A stretch of 64,000 bases of DNA from positions 434,001 to 498,000 of the forward strand of contig NZ_SLXS01000001.1 in NCBI RefSeq assembly GCF_004340785.1, in the 5' to 3' direction. The notes beneath the pieces are model-generated. The model was not told the origin of the DNA. It did not search any database and saw only the letters and a program-made list of their open reading frames with translations. The position numbers and the translations under genes were made by a program. This document shows, in pieces, positions 1 through 11,900 of this stretch (positions are counted from its first letter, which is position 1; every line of letters begins with the position of its first letter). Origin of the DNA: Tumebacillus sp. BK434. Its GTDB lineage: Bacteria > Bacillota > Bacilli > Tumebacillales > Tumebacillaceae.

Positions 1-64
1 TACAGCTGGCAAAAGAGGGGGATTTTAACAGAAATGACCGAGCTGGAAGGAGGCGAACCCCTCA
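1..64. other. Left window edge, upstream of gerAA
   Basis: I can assign no gene to this stretch. Its only clear element is the purine-rich tract at 45-53, which serves as the Shine-Dalgarno site for the gene that starts at 65. Any promoter or upstream gene lies outside the window. Confidence 0.6.
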
Positions 65-1528
65 TTGCGTCCGGAACTCTCATCAGACCTAGCAGAGAAT
101 CTGCAGGAGCTGGAAGAACGGTTTGGAGACAGCCCCGATCTGGTCAACCATCAGTTCTCGACCCAAACCGGGCAGCGCGCGGCGCTGCTCTATCTCGAAG
201 GTCTGGTTGACAAAGTGACGATCAATTCGCATATTCTGCATCCGCTGCTGCATGTGATGCAGGACAACCAGACGCCAATCGAGGTGATCTCGGTCGGTCA
301 AACCAAGCAGATCTTCCGCTTTGCCGACATCGAACATGCGCTGTTCCAAGGCAAAAGCGTGCTGTTCGTGAACGGAGATACGGCAGCGATCGAGATCGAA
401 ACGCAAGGCTGGCCGCAACGGGCGATCCAAGACCCGCAGTCGGAGTCGACCTTGCGCGGCGCGCACCAGGGCTTCACCGAGACGGCCGGGCAAAACATCT
501 CGTTGATCCGCCGCTATCTCACCAACCGCCGGTTGACGATCAAAAAGCTCACCGTCGGCGAGCGCAGCCACACAACGCTCTACCTCGTCTATCTGGCGGA
601 CGTGGCGCGCCCGGAGATCGTCCGCGAGCTGGAGACGCGCATCCGGGCGATCTCCACCGATGCCATCCTCTCCACGGGCGAGCTGGAACAGCGGATCGAA
701 GACAATCCGTACACGCCGTTCCCGCAGTTTCAGATCACCGAACGCCCCGATGCCGCCGTGTCGCAGATTCTGCAAGGGCGTATCGCCGTGATCACCGACG
801 GGTCGCCCGGCGCGTTGATCGGGCCGATGGTCTTCGTCTCCTTCTTTCAATCGATGGACGATTACAGCGCCCGCTTCGTGCTGGCCTCTTTTATCCGGCT
901 GCTGCGCTTCACGGCGCTGCTGATCGCCATGTTTTTGCCCGCCTTGTATGTGGCGACGATCTCTTTTCATTATGAGATGCTGCCGCTCAACTTGCTGCTG
1001 TCGATCGGCGAGTCGCGCGCCAAAGTGCCGTTTCCGCCTTATTTGGAGGCGCTGATGATGGAGATCACCTTGGAGATGCTGCGCGAAGCGGGCATCCGGC
1101 TCCCGGCGCCGATCGGGCAGACGGTCGGGATCGTCGGGGGCATCGTGATCGGCGAAGCGGCCGTGCAAGCCGGATTTGTCAGCAACATCATGGTGATCAT
1201 CGTATCGCTGACGGCGATCGCCTCGTTTATCATCCCCAACCACGAGATGGCCGCTTCGGTGCGCCTGATCCGCTTTCCTTTGATGCTGCTCGCCGCCATG
1301 TTCGGGATGATCGGGATCGTTGTGGGAATCATGATCATCGCCGGGCATCTGCTGTCGCTCGAATCGCTTGGTTTGCCATACGGCAGCCCGATCGCGCCGC
1401 TCCGCCTCCGCGATTGGAAAGACACCATCGTGCGCTTTCCGCTTTGGAAGATGGACAGGCGTCCGCGCTCGACCCACCCGCTGCAGTTGCGGCGGCAGCG
1501 TCCTTCGGGCAAAGAAGGGGACGAGTGA
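65..1528 (+). CDS. gerAA: GerA-type spore germination receptor subunit A
   Basis: The 487-residue protein is a typical-length A subunit of a GerA-family germinant receptor in the inner spore membrane, where it is assembled with the B and C subunits encoded next. Residues 1 to about 245 form the hydrophilic N-terminal domain. The rest carries hydrophobic membrane segments around residues 275-305, 350-375, 380-400 and 410-435. The start is TTG at 65, because this frame is closed by TGA at 35-37 and no ATG or GTG intervenes. A strong SD (GGAAGGAGG, 45-53) lies 11 bases upstream. The stop (1526-1528) overlaps the next start as ATGA, so translation is probably coupled. The exact paralogue (A, B, K or other) cannot be told from the sequence. 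Confidence 0.93.
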   Translation: MRPELSSDLAENLQELEERFGDSPDLVNHQFSTQTGQRAALLYLEGLVDKVTINSHILHPLLHVMQDNQTPIEVISVGQTKQIFRFADIEHALFQGKSVLFVNGDTAAIEIETQGWPQRAIQDPQSESTLRGAHQGFTETAGQNISLIRRYLTNRRLTIKKLTVGERSHTTLYLVYLADVARPEIVRELETRIRAISTDAILSTGELEQRIEDNPYTPFPQFQITERPDAAVSQILQGRIAVITDGSPGALIGPMVFVSFFQSMDDYSARFVLASFIRLLRFTALLIAMFLPALYVATISFHYEMLPLNLLLSIGESRAKVPFPPYLEALMMEITLEMLREAGIRLPAPIGQTVGIVGGIVIGEAAVQAGFVSNIMVIIVSLTAIASFIIPNHEMAASVRLIRFPLMLLAAMFGMIGIVVGIMIIAGHLLSLESLGLPYGSPIAPLRLRDWKDTIVRFPLWKMDRRPRSTHPLQLRRQRPSGKEGDE

Positions 1529-2631
1529 TGATGAAAAAGTACGCATATAACGAGATCACGTACCGGCAGTACGTGTTTTTCCTCTACAAAACGCAGATTG
1601 GGATCGGTGTTTTGACCTTGCCCCGCACGGTGAGCGAAGCGGCCGGCACCGACGGCTGGATCCCGATCCTGGTCGGCTGGGCGTTCGTCCTGCTGGCCAG
1701 TTGGCTGATCATCTCGGTGCTGAAAAGGCACCCGCAGGACACGCTGTACGACCTGCTGCCCCGCTATTTTGGAAAATGGGTTGGCGGTCTGTTCAACATC
1801 CTCTGGATGCTGTATGGCGCGCTGGGTGCAGCTGTCATCCTCTATGCGACGGTGAACATCATGCGGATGTGGATCATGCCGCAGACTTCTCCTTTTTGGA
1901 TGGTCATTTTGCTGTCCATTCCCCTGTATACGATCGGCCGCAACGGGCTGCGTGTGTTGGGGCGGTTCGCTGAGTTTGTGTATTTCTTTACGCTCTGGAT
2001 GTATCCGCTTCTGCTGTTCTCCTTGCCTGATTCGCGCCTGCTCCATCTGCTGCCGGTGTTCAAAGACGGCTGGACCCCGTTCCTCGTGGCGTTTCAAACG
2101 ATGATGCCGTCCTATCTCGGGTTCGAGATGGCGTTTTTGCTCTATCCCTTTTTGCAGGAAAAGCAGAAGGCGCTGCGCGGCGTGGTGACGGCGAGCACGA
2201 TGACGATGCTGCTGTACCTCTTTATTTTCCTGTTGTGCACCACCTATTTCGGGCCGGAAGCGCTCAAAACGTACGTCTGGCCGACGCTGAATCTGATGAA
2301 GGCGATCGAATTGGTTTTTGTCGAGCGCTTTGAGATCTTCTTTCTGTCGTTCTATTACATCATCGTCTCCATGACGATCATGCCGTATCTGTATCTGGCG
2401 GTGTTCGGCAGCTCGCAGCTGATGGGCAAACAGGACCACAGCCGGCACTTGCTGGTGCTGCTGGCGCTGATCGTGCTCTTTTTTGCCGTCCATCCGGTGA
2501 ACTACGAGCAGTCGGAACGGTGGACGAAGATGTTTGGGCGGGCGGGCATTGGATTTGCCTTCGTGTTTCCTGCGCTGCTGTTTGCGTATGTCACCGTCAG
2601 CGACAAGATGCGAGGGAGGAAGCTGTCATGA
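1528..2631 (+). CDS. gerAB: GerA-type spore germination receptor subunit B (permease-like)
   Basis: This 367-residue, very hydrophobic protein belongs to the GerAB/spore permease family of the APC transporter superfamily. The B subunit is generally held to bind the small-molecule germinant. About ten membrane helices can be drawn, starting near residue 10 with the family-typical stretch containing QIGIGVLTLPR. The chosen start is ATG 1528, which overlaps the gerAA stop and has an SD (AAGAAGGGG) at 1512-1520. A second ATG follows directly at 1531. An in-frame extension back to 1414 would overlap gerAA and is not needed. The stop at 2629-2631 overlaps the gerAC start, keeping the three genes in one coupled operon. 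Confidence 0.93.
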   Translation: MMKKYAYNEITYRQYVFFLYKTQIGIGVLTLPRTVSEAAGTDGWIPILVGWAFVLLASWLIISVLKRHPQDTLYDLLPRYFGKWVGGLFNILWMLYGALGAAVILYATVNIMRMWIMPQTSPFWMVILLSIPLYTIGRNGLRVLGRFAEFVYFFTLWMYPLLLFSLPDSRLLHLLPVFKDGWTPFLVAFQTMMPSYLGFEMAFLLYPFLQEKQKALRGVVTASTMTMLLYLFIFLLCTTYFGPEALKTYVWPTLNLMKAIELVFVERFEIFFLSFYYIIVSMTIMPYLYLAVFGSSQLMGKQDHSRHLLVLLALIVLFFAVHPVNYEQSERWTKMFGRAGIGFAFVFPALLFAYVTVSDKMRGRKLS

Positions 2632-3710
2632 CGCGGAAGTGGATTCTCGTAACCCTGACGACGGCTTTGCTTGTCTGCGGCTGCGGACTGGAAGGAAAGT
2701 CGCTGGAGGAAATGTCGATTTCCCTGGTCGTGGCGATCGACGATGAGGAGAAAAACGGGCTGACGATGTATCAGAGCTACCCGGTCTTTTCCCAGACCGG
2801 GCAAGGGAAAAGCCGGATCCTAAAAGCAACGGCCGAATCGGTGCGCGATGCCAGCGGGCAGATGCAGTCGATGTCGCCCGGCACGATCCGCAGCGGGAAA
2901 CTGCAGGTGCTGCTGATCGGGAAGCAGTTCCTGGAGCGAAGAGCGGCCGGTCCTTATATTGATTCGATCCAGCGCGATGCCAAAAATCCCACCAATGTGA
3001 TCGTCGCCGTCGTCGACGGGGCGGTCGACAAGGTGATGCAGTACAACCCGAAAGAGCGGACGCTGGGGCCCTACCTCCATGAGTTGATCGACACTGCTTA
3101 CAAGCAGGGCAGCACGGTGGAAACGTTGCTGCACGAATGCTACAACCGTTCATATGAGCCGGGGATGACTCTGGCGCTGACCGAAATGGAGTATCTTGGC
3201 AACACGGCCCGGATCAAAGGAACGGCGCTTTTGAACAAGATGGGCCGATACGCAGGCTCGCTGGACCGGGAGGAGAGCATGCTGCTGATGTTAATGCAGG
3301 ATGAATTGGAGCGGGAGGTTGCGTATACGCTGGACGGAAAAGGACTGAGCATGAACCTTGCGCCGGTCAGGCACAAAGTGCGGACCGGCTGGTCGCAAGG
3401 CGCATTTCAATTTGAGATGAAGCTGAAGCTGAACGCGGAGATCACCGAAGTCTCGGCGGAGAGCTATCACGAGCAGAACATCAAAGCGGTCGAGAAAATG
3501 ATCGCCACCGAGCTGCAAAAGGAATTTCAAAAACTGATCACCAAGCTGCAGCGCCTCGAAGTCGACCCGCTGGGACTGGGTCTGTACGCCCGGGCTTATC
3601 AATTTAAACATTGGCGAGAGGCAGAAAAAAATTGGCCGGCCGCATTTGCCAAAGCGAAGATTCATGTCACCACCGACGTCACCATCGAAAATTACGGCGT
3701 GATCAAATAG
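2628..3710 (+). CDS. gerAC: GerA-type spore germination receptor subunit C (lipoprotein)
   Basis: This is the 360-residue lipoprotein subunit of the receptor, exposed on the outer face of the inner spore membrane. It begins with a positively charged, hydrophobic signal peptide ending in a lipobox (VCGC, Cys about residue 18), so Cys would be lipidated by Lgt. The remainder is hydrophilic, with the usual GerAC length and a mixed alpha/beta look. The start ATG 2628 overlaps the gerAB stop and has an SD (GAGGGAGGA) at 2612-2620. Being last in the operon, it is followed within one base by an intrinsic terminator. Nothing in the sequence links it functionally to the downstream NRPS. Confidence 0.92.
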   Translation: MTRKWILVTLTTALLVCGCGLEGKSLEEMSISLVVAIDDEEKNGLTMYQSYPVFSQTGQGKSRILKATAESVRDASGQMQSMSPGTIRSGKLQVLLIGKQFLERRAAGPYIDSIQRDAKNPTNVIVAVVDGAVDKVMQYNPKERTLGPYLHELIDTAYKQGSTVETLLHECYNRSYEPGMTLALTEMEYLGNTARIKGTALLNKMGRYAGSLDREESMLLMLMQDELEREVAYTLDGKGLSMNLAPVRHKVRTGWSQGAFQFEMKLKLNAEITEVSAESYHEQNIKAVEKMIATELQKEFQKLITKLQRLEVDPLGLGLYARAYQFKHWREAEKNWPAAFAKAKIHVTTDVTIENYGVIK

Positions 3711-3736
3711 CACCCGCTCGCGGGTGTTCTTTGTTT
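3711..3736 (+). terminator. Intrinsic terminator of the ger operon
   Basis: A six-base-pair stem (CACCCG/CGGGTG, tetraloop CTCG, 3711-3726) is followed by a T-rich run. It begins immediately after the gerAC stop codon. Confidence 0.85.
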
Positions 3737-3871
3737 TAAACTGACCGTCCAATCTGGAAAGGAGTTTTGTTGTATGATGAGAATAAAAAGTGTTGAGTGT
3801 TATTTATTGTGTGCAATTTGTTATTTGGATTATTTTTTAATAATTTCGAAACGAGTATCAGGAGGGGAAAC
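3737..3871 (+). promoter_or_regulatory. AT-rich leader and Shine-Dalgarno of NRPS1
   Basis: This 135-base intergenic stretch is strikingly AT-rich against its GC-rich surroundings and must hold the NRPS1 promoter, although no pair of -35/-10 boxes is convincing. The SD AGGAGGGG at 3860-3867 lies 4-6 bases before ATG 3872 and decides the start. An in-frame earlier start at 3797 would add 25 hydrophobic residues and lacks an SD. Confidence 0.6.
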
Positions 3872-5960
3872 ATGACAACGCTGATCCGCACATTTTCTAC
3901 GTTGATCGAACTGTTGCAGTGGCGTGCCGACCAACAAGGGGAGCAGGCGGCCTACACTTTTTTGCTGGAAGACGGGGAAGAGCGGCACATCACGTATGCT
4001 GACCTCGACCGCAAGGCGCGCGCCATCGCGGTGCGCTTGCAACGTGACCATCAGGCCGGGGAGCGCGCATTGCTTCTGTATCCGCCGAGCCTTGACTATA
4101 TCTCCGCCTTTTTCGGCTGTTTGTACGCCGGAATTATCGCCGTGCCGGCCTATCCGCCGCGCGTCAACGGACATCTGGGGCGCCTGCAGGCGATCGTCGC
4201 CGATGCGGAGGCGACGGTGGCCTTGACCACGCCGGCGATTCTGGGAAGTATCATAACGAGATTTGCCGATTCACCAGAGTTGAGCAACCTGGCCTGGATG
4301 GTGCCGCAGGAAGCGGACGAGGGCATGGCGGAGCATTGGAATCACCCGGAGGCGGAGAAGTCGACACTTGCCTTTTTGCAATATACGTCCGGCTCTACGT
4401 CGCTCCCGAAAGGCGTCATGCTCAGCCATGGGAACCTGCTGCACAACCTGAAGCTGATCGAAAGCTGTTTTGGCACGACGGCAGACGGGAGAGGTGTGAT
4501 CTGGCTGCCTCCATACCATGACATGGGCTTGATCGGCGGGATCTTGCAGCCCCTGTTCACCGGCTACCCGGTGACGCTGATGGCCCCGGTCGATTTTATC
4601 CAAAAGCCGCTGAAGTGGCTGGAGACGATTTCCCGTCTCGGCGCGACGGTCAGCGGCGGGCCGAACTTTGCGTATGAGCTGTGCTTGCAGAAGATCACGC
4701 CTGAACAGCGCGACGCGCTCGATCTCAGCTCGTGGGAGATCGCGTTTACAGGTGCGGAGCCGGTGCGGGCGGAGACGCTGGAGCGCTTTGCTGAATTTTT
4801 TGCGCCGTGCGGGTTTAAAAGAGAGGCGTTCTATCCGTGCTATGGACTGGCCGAAGGGACGCTGTTCGTCTCCGGCGGCGAGAAGCGGGAAGCGCCGGTC
4901 GTGCGCGCGTTTGACGGGGCTGCGCTGAGCGCGAACCGCGTGGAAGAAGTGCGCGGCGAGCAGGGAGGCGACCGCTCTTTGGTCAGCTCGGGGCGTCTCG
5001 CGCTCGTCGGGCAGCAGATCGTCATCGCCGACCCGGTGACGGGCGAGCGCTGTGCCGACGATCAGGTCGGCGAGATCTGGGTATCCGGCCCCAGCGTGGC
5101 GCAAGGCTACTGGAACCGTGAAGAGCAGACGGAAGAGACGTTTCACGCGCAACTCGCCGGAACGGACGAAGGGCCGTATTTGCGCACGGGCGACCTCGGC
5201 TTTGTGCAGGACGGCGAGCTGTATGTGACCGGGCGCTTGAAGGATTTGATCATCATCCGCGGGCGCAACTACTACCCGCAGGACATCGAGTTTGCCGTGC
5301 AGGAAAGCCACCCGGCGGTGAAAAACAGCAACGGGGCGGCTTTTTCGATCGAAGTGAACGGGGAAGAGCGCCTCGTGGTCGTGCAGGAGATCGAGCGCGT
5401 ATACCGCAAAGCGAACCTCGCCGACGTGGCAGCGGCGGTCAGACAGGCGGTGTCGGAAGAGCACCAGCTGCAAGTGCATGCTGTCGTGCTGATCAAGCCG
5501 GTGTCGATTCCCAAGACCTCGTCGGGCAAAGTGCAGCGCCACGCTTGCAAAGCGGGTTATCTGGCCGGGACGCTGGACGTGATGTACAGCGATGAGCCGG
5601 TCCTACCTGACGATGCAGCAGTCGCGGAGCGGCAGACGGAGACTGGGGGCGACGCCCTGACGCGCGAAGCTGTGCTGGCACTCCTGCCCGAGCAGCGCCA
5701 AGCGGCGCTGGAAGCGCACCTGCACCGCCTGTCCGCTCAGGTGCTGCGCGTCGCTCCTGCGCTCGTGCAGCCCGACAAGTCCTTGAATGCTCTGGGGCTC
5801 GATTCGATCATGGCGGTCGAACTGAAGCATGAACTGGAAGAAAGCTTCGGCATCGTTCTGCCGTTCACCCTCCTGCTGGCCGGGCCGAGCCTGACCGAGC
5901 TGGCCGGGGAGATCGCCGGACAGTTGGCAGCTGCGGAGGATCGCGTGCTGGAAGAGCAAG
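3872..5960 (+). other. NRPS1 loading unit: fatty acyl-AMP ligase (FAAL) plus acyl carrier protein
   Basis: The first 565 residues are an acyl-adenylate-forming domain of FAAL type rather than an amino-acid A domain. It has a P-loop TSGSTSLPKG near 4385-4415 and the LPPYHDMGLIGG stretch near 4505-4540 typical of FAALs. Its closing lysine region (SSGKVQR, about 5520-5540) is conserved. It should activate a free fatty acid with ATP and load it on the ACP, whose GLDSIMAVEL site is near 5795-5825. Chain length and hydroxylation cannot be read from sequence. Confidence 0.9.
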
Positions 5961-8900
5961 TTTTGCCGTCGTATGCAGAACATTCGCACCCTCTCCCGCT
6001 GTCGCAAGGCCAGCGCGCCCTCTGGTTTCTGCAGCGTCTCGCGCCGGACAGCGCCGCCTACAACATCTCCCGCGCCGCTGTCATCCGCGGACTCGATGCG
6101 GACAGGCTGCGAGCGGCGTTCGACCGGCTGATCATGCGCCATCCGCTCCTGCGCGCCCGCTTCGAGATGCAGGACGGCGAGCCGGTGCAGCTGATTCGCG
6201 AAGAGGCCCGGGCGTCTTTTGTCGCGGCAGACGCGGCGGTGTGGAGTGAAGCCGAGTTGCAGGAACGGCTGCAGGCGGAAGCGAACGCCCCGTTCGATCT
6301 GGAGCGGGACGCACTCCTGCGCGTTCGTCTGTACGCCCGCTCAGAGCGCGAGCATGTGCTGCTCTTGAGCATCCACCACATCGTCGCCGACTTCTGGTCG
6401 CTCGGCGTGCTCGTGCAGGAGCTGGAGGCGCTCTACAACGGGACTGTGCCCGCACTGCCGCCGCGCAGCTTCGGGGAGTTCGTCGAGGAGCACAATCGCC
6501 TCCTGAACAGCCCGCATGGCGCCACTCTGCAGGCGTATTGGGATGAAAAACTGGCCGGGGAGCTGCCGATCCTCGACCTGCCGACCGACCGTCCGCGCCC
6601 GCCGGTGCAGACCTATCGCGGCGCTTCGGCGTCATTCGGGCTGTCTGCCGGGCTGACCGACCGTTTGAAGAAGTTGGCCGGGGAGCACGGCGCGACTTTG
6701 TACACGCTGCTGTTGGCGGCGTATCAAGTGCTCTTGTACCGCTATACCGGGCAGGAAGACCTGCTCGTCGGCTCCCCGACCACCGGCCGCAGCTCGGCGA
6801 AAGATGCCGGCACGATCGGCTATTTTGTCAACCCGGTCGCCCTGCGCGCCGACCTGTCCGGCCAGCCCGCTTTCGCCGGGCTGCTGAAGCAAGTGCGCCG
6901 GACGGTGCTGGAAGCGCTCGACCACGCCGGGTATCCGTTCCCGCAGCTCGTCGAACGCCTGCAGCCGGATCGCGATCCCAGCTATCCGCCTCTGTTCCAA
7001 ACGGTGTTCGCGCTGCAAAAATCGCATCTGGCGCAAAGCGACGCTTTGGGCGGGTTTGCGTTGGGACGAAGCGGGGCGGTGTTTGAGTGGAAGGGCCTGA
7101 CGCTGGAGTCGGTCCACATGATGCAGCAAGGGGCGCAGGTCGATCTGACCTTGTTCATGGCGGAGGGGCACGGCAGGCTGTCCGGGGCGTTTGAGTACAA
7201 CCCGGACCTGTTTGACGCGGCCCGCATCGAGCGAATGGCGGCGCATTTTGCAACGCTGTTGCAAGGCATCGCCGAAGATGCGGAGCAGAGCATCGCCGAG
7301 TTGCCCTTGTTGACCTCTGCGGAGCAGGAACAACTCCTGATCTGGAACCAGAACACGACCGAGTACGGCCAGGGACTGTCGATTCAGCAGGTGTTCGCGG
7401 CGCAAGCACAGCGCACGCCGGATGCGGTGGCGGTCGTCTTTGGCGAGCGTTCGCTGACCTACCGGGAACTGGACGAGCGGACGAACCGCCTGGCCCGTCA
7501 TCTGCAAAAACAGGGTGTGCAGCCGGGTGAAATGGTCGGCTTTTATTTGGAGCGCTCGCTGGAACTGCCGCTGGTGATGCTCGCGATCTTGAAGGCGGGC
7601 GCAGCGTATGTGCCTTTTGACGCACGGTATCCGGCCGAACGCTTGGCGTATATGTTTGCCGATACGAAAGTCGATGTGCTTCTCACACAGGCCGACTTGG
7701 CAGAGCAGCTGCCGCCGCATGGTGCGCAGGTGATCTGCATGGATGAAGACACCGCGATCTGGGAGGAGTGCGCCGATGCGCTGCTCGATGATCCTTCGAC
7801 CGGGGAGAGCCTCGCCTATGTGATGTATACCTCCGGCTCGACCGGGCAGCCCAAAGGCGTGCTGGTGCCGCATCGCGGGGTGGTGCGTCTGGTCAAAAGC
7901 ACCAACTACCTCGACATCGCCGAGGGCGATGTGGTGATGCAATATATGGGGGTGGCGTTCGACGGATCGACCTGCGACATCTGGGGGGCATTGCTCAACG
8001 GGGCCAAACTCGTGGTGTCGCCGCCCGGCCAAGCGGCGCTGGAGGAGATCGGCGCGGAGATCGCCAAGCACGGCGCGACGGTTGCCATGTTTCCGACCGG
8101 CCTGTTCGTGCAGATGGTCGACGATCATGCGGAAGGTCTGTGCGGGCTGCGCCTCGCGATCACCGGCGGCGACGTGCTGCCGGCACCGCAAGCGAAACGG
8201 GTGGTGCAGCTCGGGATTACACTCGTCAACGGCTACGGGCCGACCGAAAACACCACCTTCACGACCTGTCATGTGATGGACGCTGCGTCTGTCATCGGCG
8301 CCAGCGTGCCGATCGGGCGGCCGGTGTCGAACACGACCGTGTACCTGTTGGACGGGCGGATGCAGCCGGTGCCGCTCGGGGTGCCGGGCGAGCTGTACAC
8401 GGGAGGTGCAGGCTTGGCGCTCGGGTATCTGAACAAGCCGGAGCAGACGGCGGAGAAATTTGTGGACAACCCGTTTGGCGCAGGCAAGCTCTACCGCACG
8501 GGTGACTTGGCTTGCTGGCGGGAAGACGGCACGGTGGAATTTGTGGGACGTGCCGACAATCAGGTGAAGATCCGCGGCTTCCGCGTCGAGCTTGGCGAAG
8601 TCGAAACGGCGCTGACCGCCCATCCGCAGGTGCTGCAAGCGTACGTGATGGTGCACGGCACGTCGATCGGGGACAAGCGTCTGGCCGCATATGTAACAGC
8701 AGAAGGCGATGTGACCGCTGCGGAGTTGCGGGCCTATCTGAAAGGGCTGCTGCCGGAGTACATGGTGCCGTCCGCGTTTGCCGTACTCGATGAACTGAAG
8801 CTGACCCCGAACGGCAAAGTCGATCGCCGCGCGCTGCCCGAGCCGGATTTTTCCCTGGCGGACGGGATGTATGTCGCGCCGCGCACGCCGCTGGAAGAAG

Positions 8901-11900
8901 TCGTTGCCAGAATCTGGGCCGGCGTGCTGGCGGCGGAGCAAGTCGGGGTGGAAGCGAACTTTTTTGAGCTGGGCGGACACTCGCTGTTGGCGACACAGGT
9001 GATGAGCCGCGTCAACGAAGCGTTTGGCGTTACATTGCCCCTGCAAAGCCTGTTCGAGTCGCCGACGGTGGCCGGGCTGGCCGAGCAGATTCAGCGCGCG
9101 CAGGAATCGCAAGGCGCGACGGCGATCCGCACGCCGATCGCCGCGGTGGAGCGCGGGGCGGCGCTTCCGCTGTCGTATGCCCAGCAGCGATTGTGGGTGC
9201 TGGAAGCGTTCATCGGCGGGTCGGCGGTGTACAACATGCCGTACGCGCTGCGCCTGCAAGGCGCCTTGCATGTCGCCGCGCTGGAGCGGGCGTTGAATGA
9301 GATCATCGCCCGCCACGAAGCGCTGCGGACGACGTTTGACAAGGGCGACGGGCAGCCGGTGCAGGTGATTCACGAGCCGGAGTGGCTGCCGCTTCAGGTG
9401 GAGGAACGGACGGAGGCGGAGCTGCTGCAGATCGTGCAGGCGGACGCCCGAACGCCGTTTGACCTCAGCGCGGGCCCGCTGGTGCGCTTCCGCCTGGTGC
9501 AGGTGGGGGCGGAGGAGCATGTGCTGGTGTTCAACATGCACCACATCGTGTCGGATGGCTGGTCGACCACCGTGTTTGTGCGGGAGTTCGCCGCGCTGTA
9601 CCGCGCGTTTGCGCAAGGCGAAGCATCGCCGTTAGCGCCGCTGCCGGTGCAGTATGCCGACTATGCGGTCTGGCAGCGCGAGTGGCTGCAAGGGGAGGTG
9701 CTGGACGGGCAGCTTGCCTATTGGAAACGGCAGCTCGGCGGCGAACTGCCAACCCTGCAGCTGCCGATCGACCGACCGCGCCCGGCTGTGCAGACGTACA
9801 GCGGCGCGGTGGAAACGTTTGTCCTCGCGCCGGAGCTGACCCAAGCGCTGCAAACGCTGAGCAACCGCAAAGGCGCGACGCTGTTCATGACGATGCTGGC
9901 CGGGTTCCAAGTGCTCCTGTCCCGCTACAGCGGACAGGAAGAGATCTGTGTCGGCACTCCGGTCGCCGGGCGCACACAGCGCGAGACGGAGGGGCTGATC
10001 GGCTTTTTCGTCAACACGCTGGTCATGCGCACCGATCTGTCTGGCGCGCCGAGCTTTGACGAGCTGATCGGGCGCGTGCGCGAAGTTGCTTTGGGCGCGT
10101 ATGCGCATCAGGATGTGCCGTTTGAAAAATTGGTCGAAGAGCTGCAGCCGGAGCGCGACATGAGCCGTTCGCCTTTGTTCCAGGTGATGTTCGACGTGCT
10201 CAGCGATTCGATCACCGACATGGAGCTGCCGGAACTGGCTCTGTCTTCCCTTGCTGTGGACAGCGGCACGGCGAAATTTGACATCAACCTGACGTTCCGC
10301 CGCGAGGGCGGAAAGCTCGTCGGGCTGTTCGAGTACAACACCGATCTGTTTGAGCGGGCGACAGTGTCCCGGATGATTGGACATTTCACCCGTCTGCTGG
10401 CAGCGGCGGCAGCAGAGCCGGAGCGGTCGATCGCCGAGCTGCCGCTGTTGACGGCGGAGGAGCGCGGGGAGTTGCTCCGGGCCGGGAATGATCCTGCCGC
10501 ACAATTTGCGCAGGAGCTGTGCATCCATGAGCGTTTTGCCCAGCAGGCGGAGCGCACGCCGGATGCGGTGGCAGTGGTGTATGAAGGGGCGTCTTTGACT
10601 TATCGCGAGCTGAACGAGCGGGCGAACCAATTGGCGCATTACCTGCAGCGTCGGGGTGTCGGGCCGGAAGTACTGGTCGGGCTGGCGGTAGAGCGGACGC
10701 TGGAGATGGTGGTCAGCCTGCTCGGGATCTTGAAAGCGGGCGGGGCGTATGTGCCGCTCGACCCGTCCTATCCGCAAGACCGTCTGGCCTTCATGCTGGA
10801 AGACTCGCAGCTTTCCGTGCTGGTCACGCAGGAGCAGCACCTCGCGACCTTGCCTGCGCATGCGGCGGCAGTCGTTTGCCTCGACCGCGATGCGGCCGAG
10901 ATCGCGCAGGCAAGCCGGGAGAACCCGGTCAGCGGCGCTGCGCCGGACAGCTTGGCGTACATCATCTACACTTCGGGATCGACCGGTCGCCCGAAAGGCG
11001 TTTTGATCCCGCATGCCAATGTGGGCCGTCTCTTGACGGCGACCGAGCACTGGTTCCAGTTTGATGAACGGGATGTGTGGACGGTCTTCCACTCCTATGC
11101 GTTCGACTTCTCCGTCTGGGAGATCTGGGGCGCTCTGCTATACGGCGGCCGGTTGGTCGTCGTGCCGTACTGGGTGTCCCGTTCGCCCGATGCGTTCTAC
11201 GAGCTGTTGGCGCAGGAAGGGGTGACGGTGCTCAACCAGACGCCGTCCGCGTTCCGCCAGCTGATGCAGGCGGAAGAGCGTGCGCAGGCAAGCGCGGAGT
11301 TGGCGCTGCGCTATGTGATTTTTGGCGGTGAAGCGCTGGAGCTGACCTCGCTTGCGGCGTGGTTTGCACGGCATGGGGATGCAACGCCGCAACTGGTCAA
11401 CATGTACGGGATCACGGAGACGACGGTGCATGTCACGTATCGCCCGATCACGCGCTCCGATGTCGAGAGCGGAGCGGGCAGTGTGATCGGCGTGCCGATC
11501 CCCGACCTGCAGGTCTACGTGCTGGACGGGCAGCTGGAGCCGGTGCCGTATGGCGTCGCAGGCGAGATGTACGTCGGCGGGGCCGGGGTGGCGCGGGGGT
11601 ACTTGAACCGAGCCGATCTGACCGGAGAGCGTTTTCTCGCCAACCCGTTTGGCGCCGGCCGCCTGTACAAGACGGGCGACTTGGCCCGCCGTCTGGCGAG
11701 CGGGGAGCTGGAGTACTGTGGGCGGATCGACCAGCAGGTGAAGATCCGCGGCTTCCGCATCGAGCTCGGGGAGATCGAGTCGCTGCTGGTGTCGCATCCG
11801 GCAGTGCAGGAATGCGTGGTGATGGCCCGGGAAGACGTGCCGGGCGACAAGCGTCTGGCAGCGTACTTCGTCGGCGGTGCGGAAGGCGCGCCGGAGATCG

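Noticed and set aside
3797-3871. A 25-residue N-terminal extension of NRPS1
   Set aside because: It has no Shine-Dalgarno site and comes from the AT-rich leader; ATG 3872 has an excellent SD and starts the FAAL domain correctly.
6632-9616. A 994-codon open frame on the minus strand inside NRPS1, and many similar long antisense frames (for example 89-1546, 13910-15817, 21416-23620, 56578-58692)
   Set aside because: They are antisense shadows of GC-rich coding DNA: low-complexity His/Arg/Gln-rich translations without domains, lying opposite perfectly conserved NRPS or Ger motifs.
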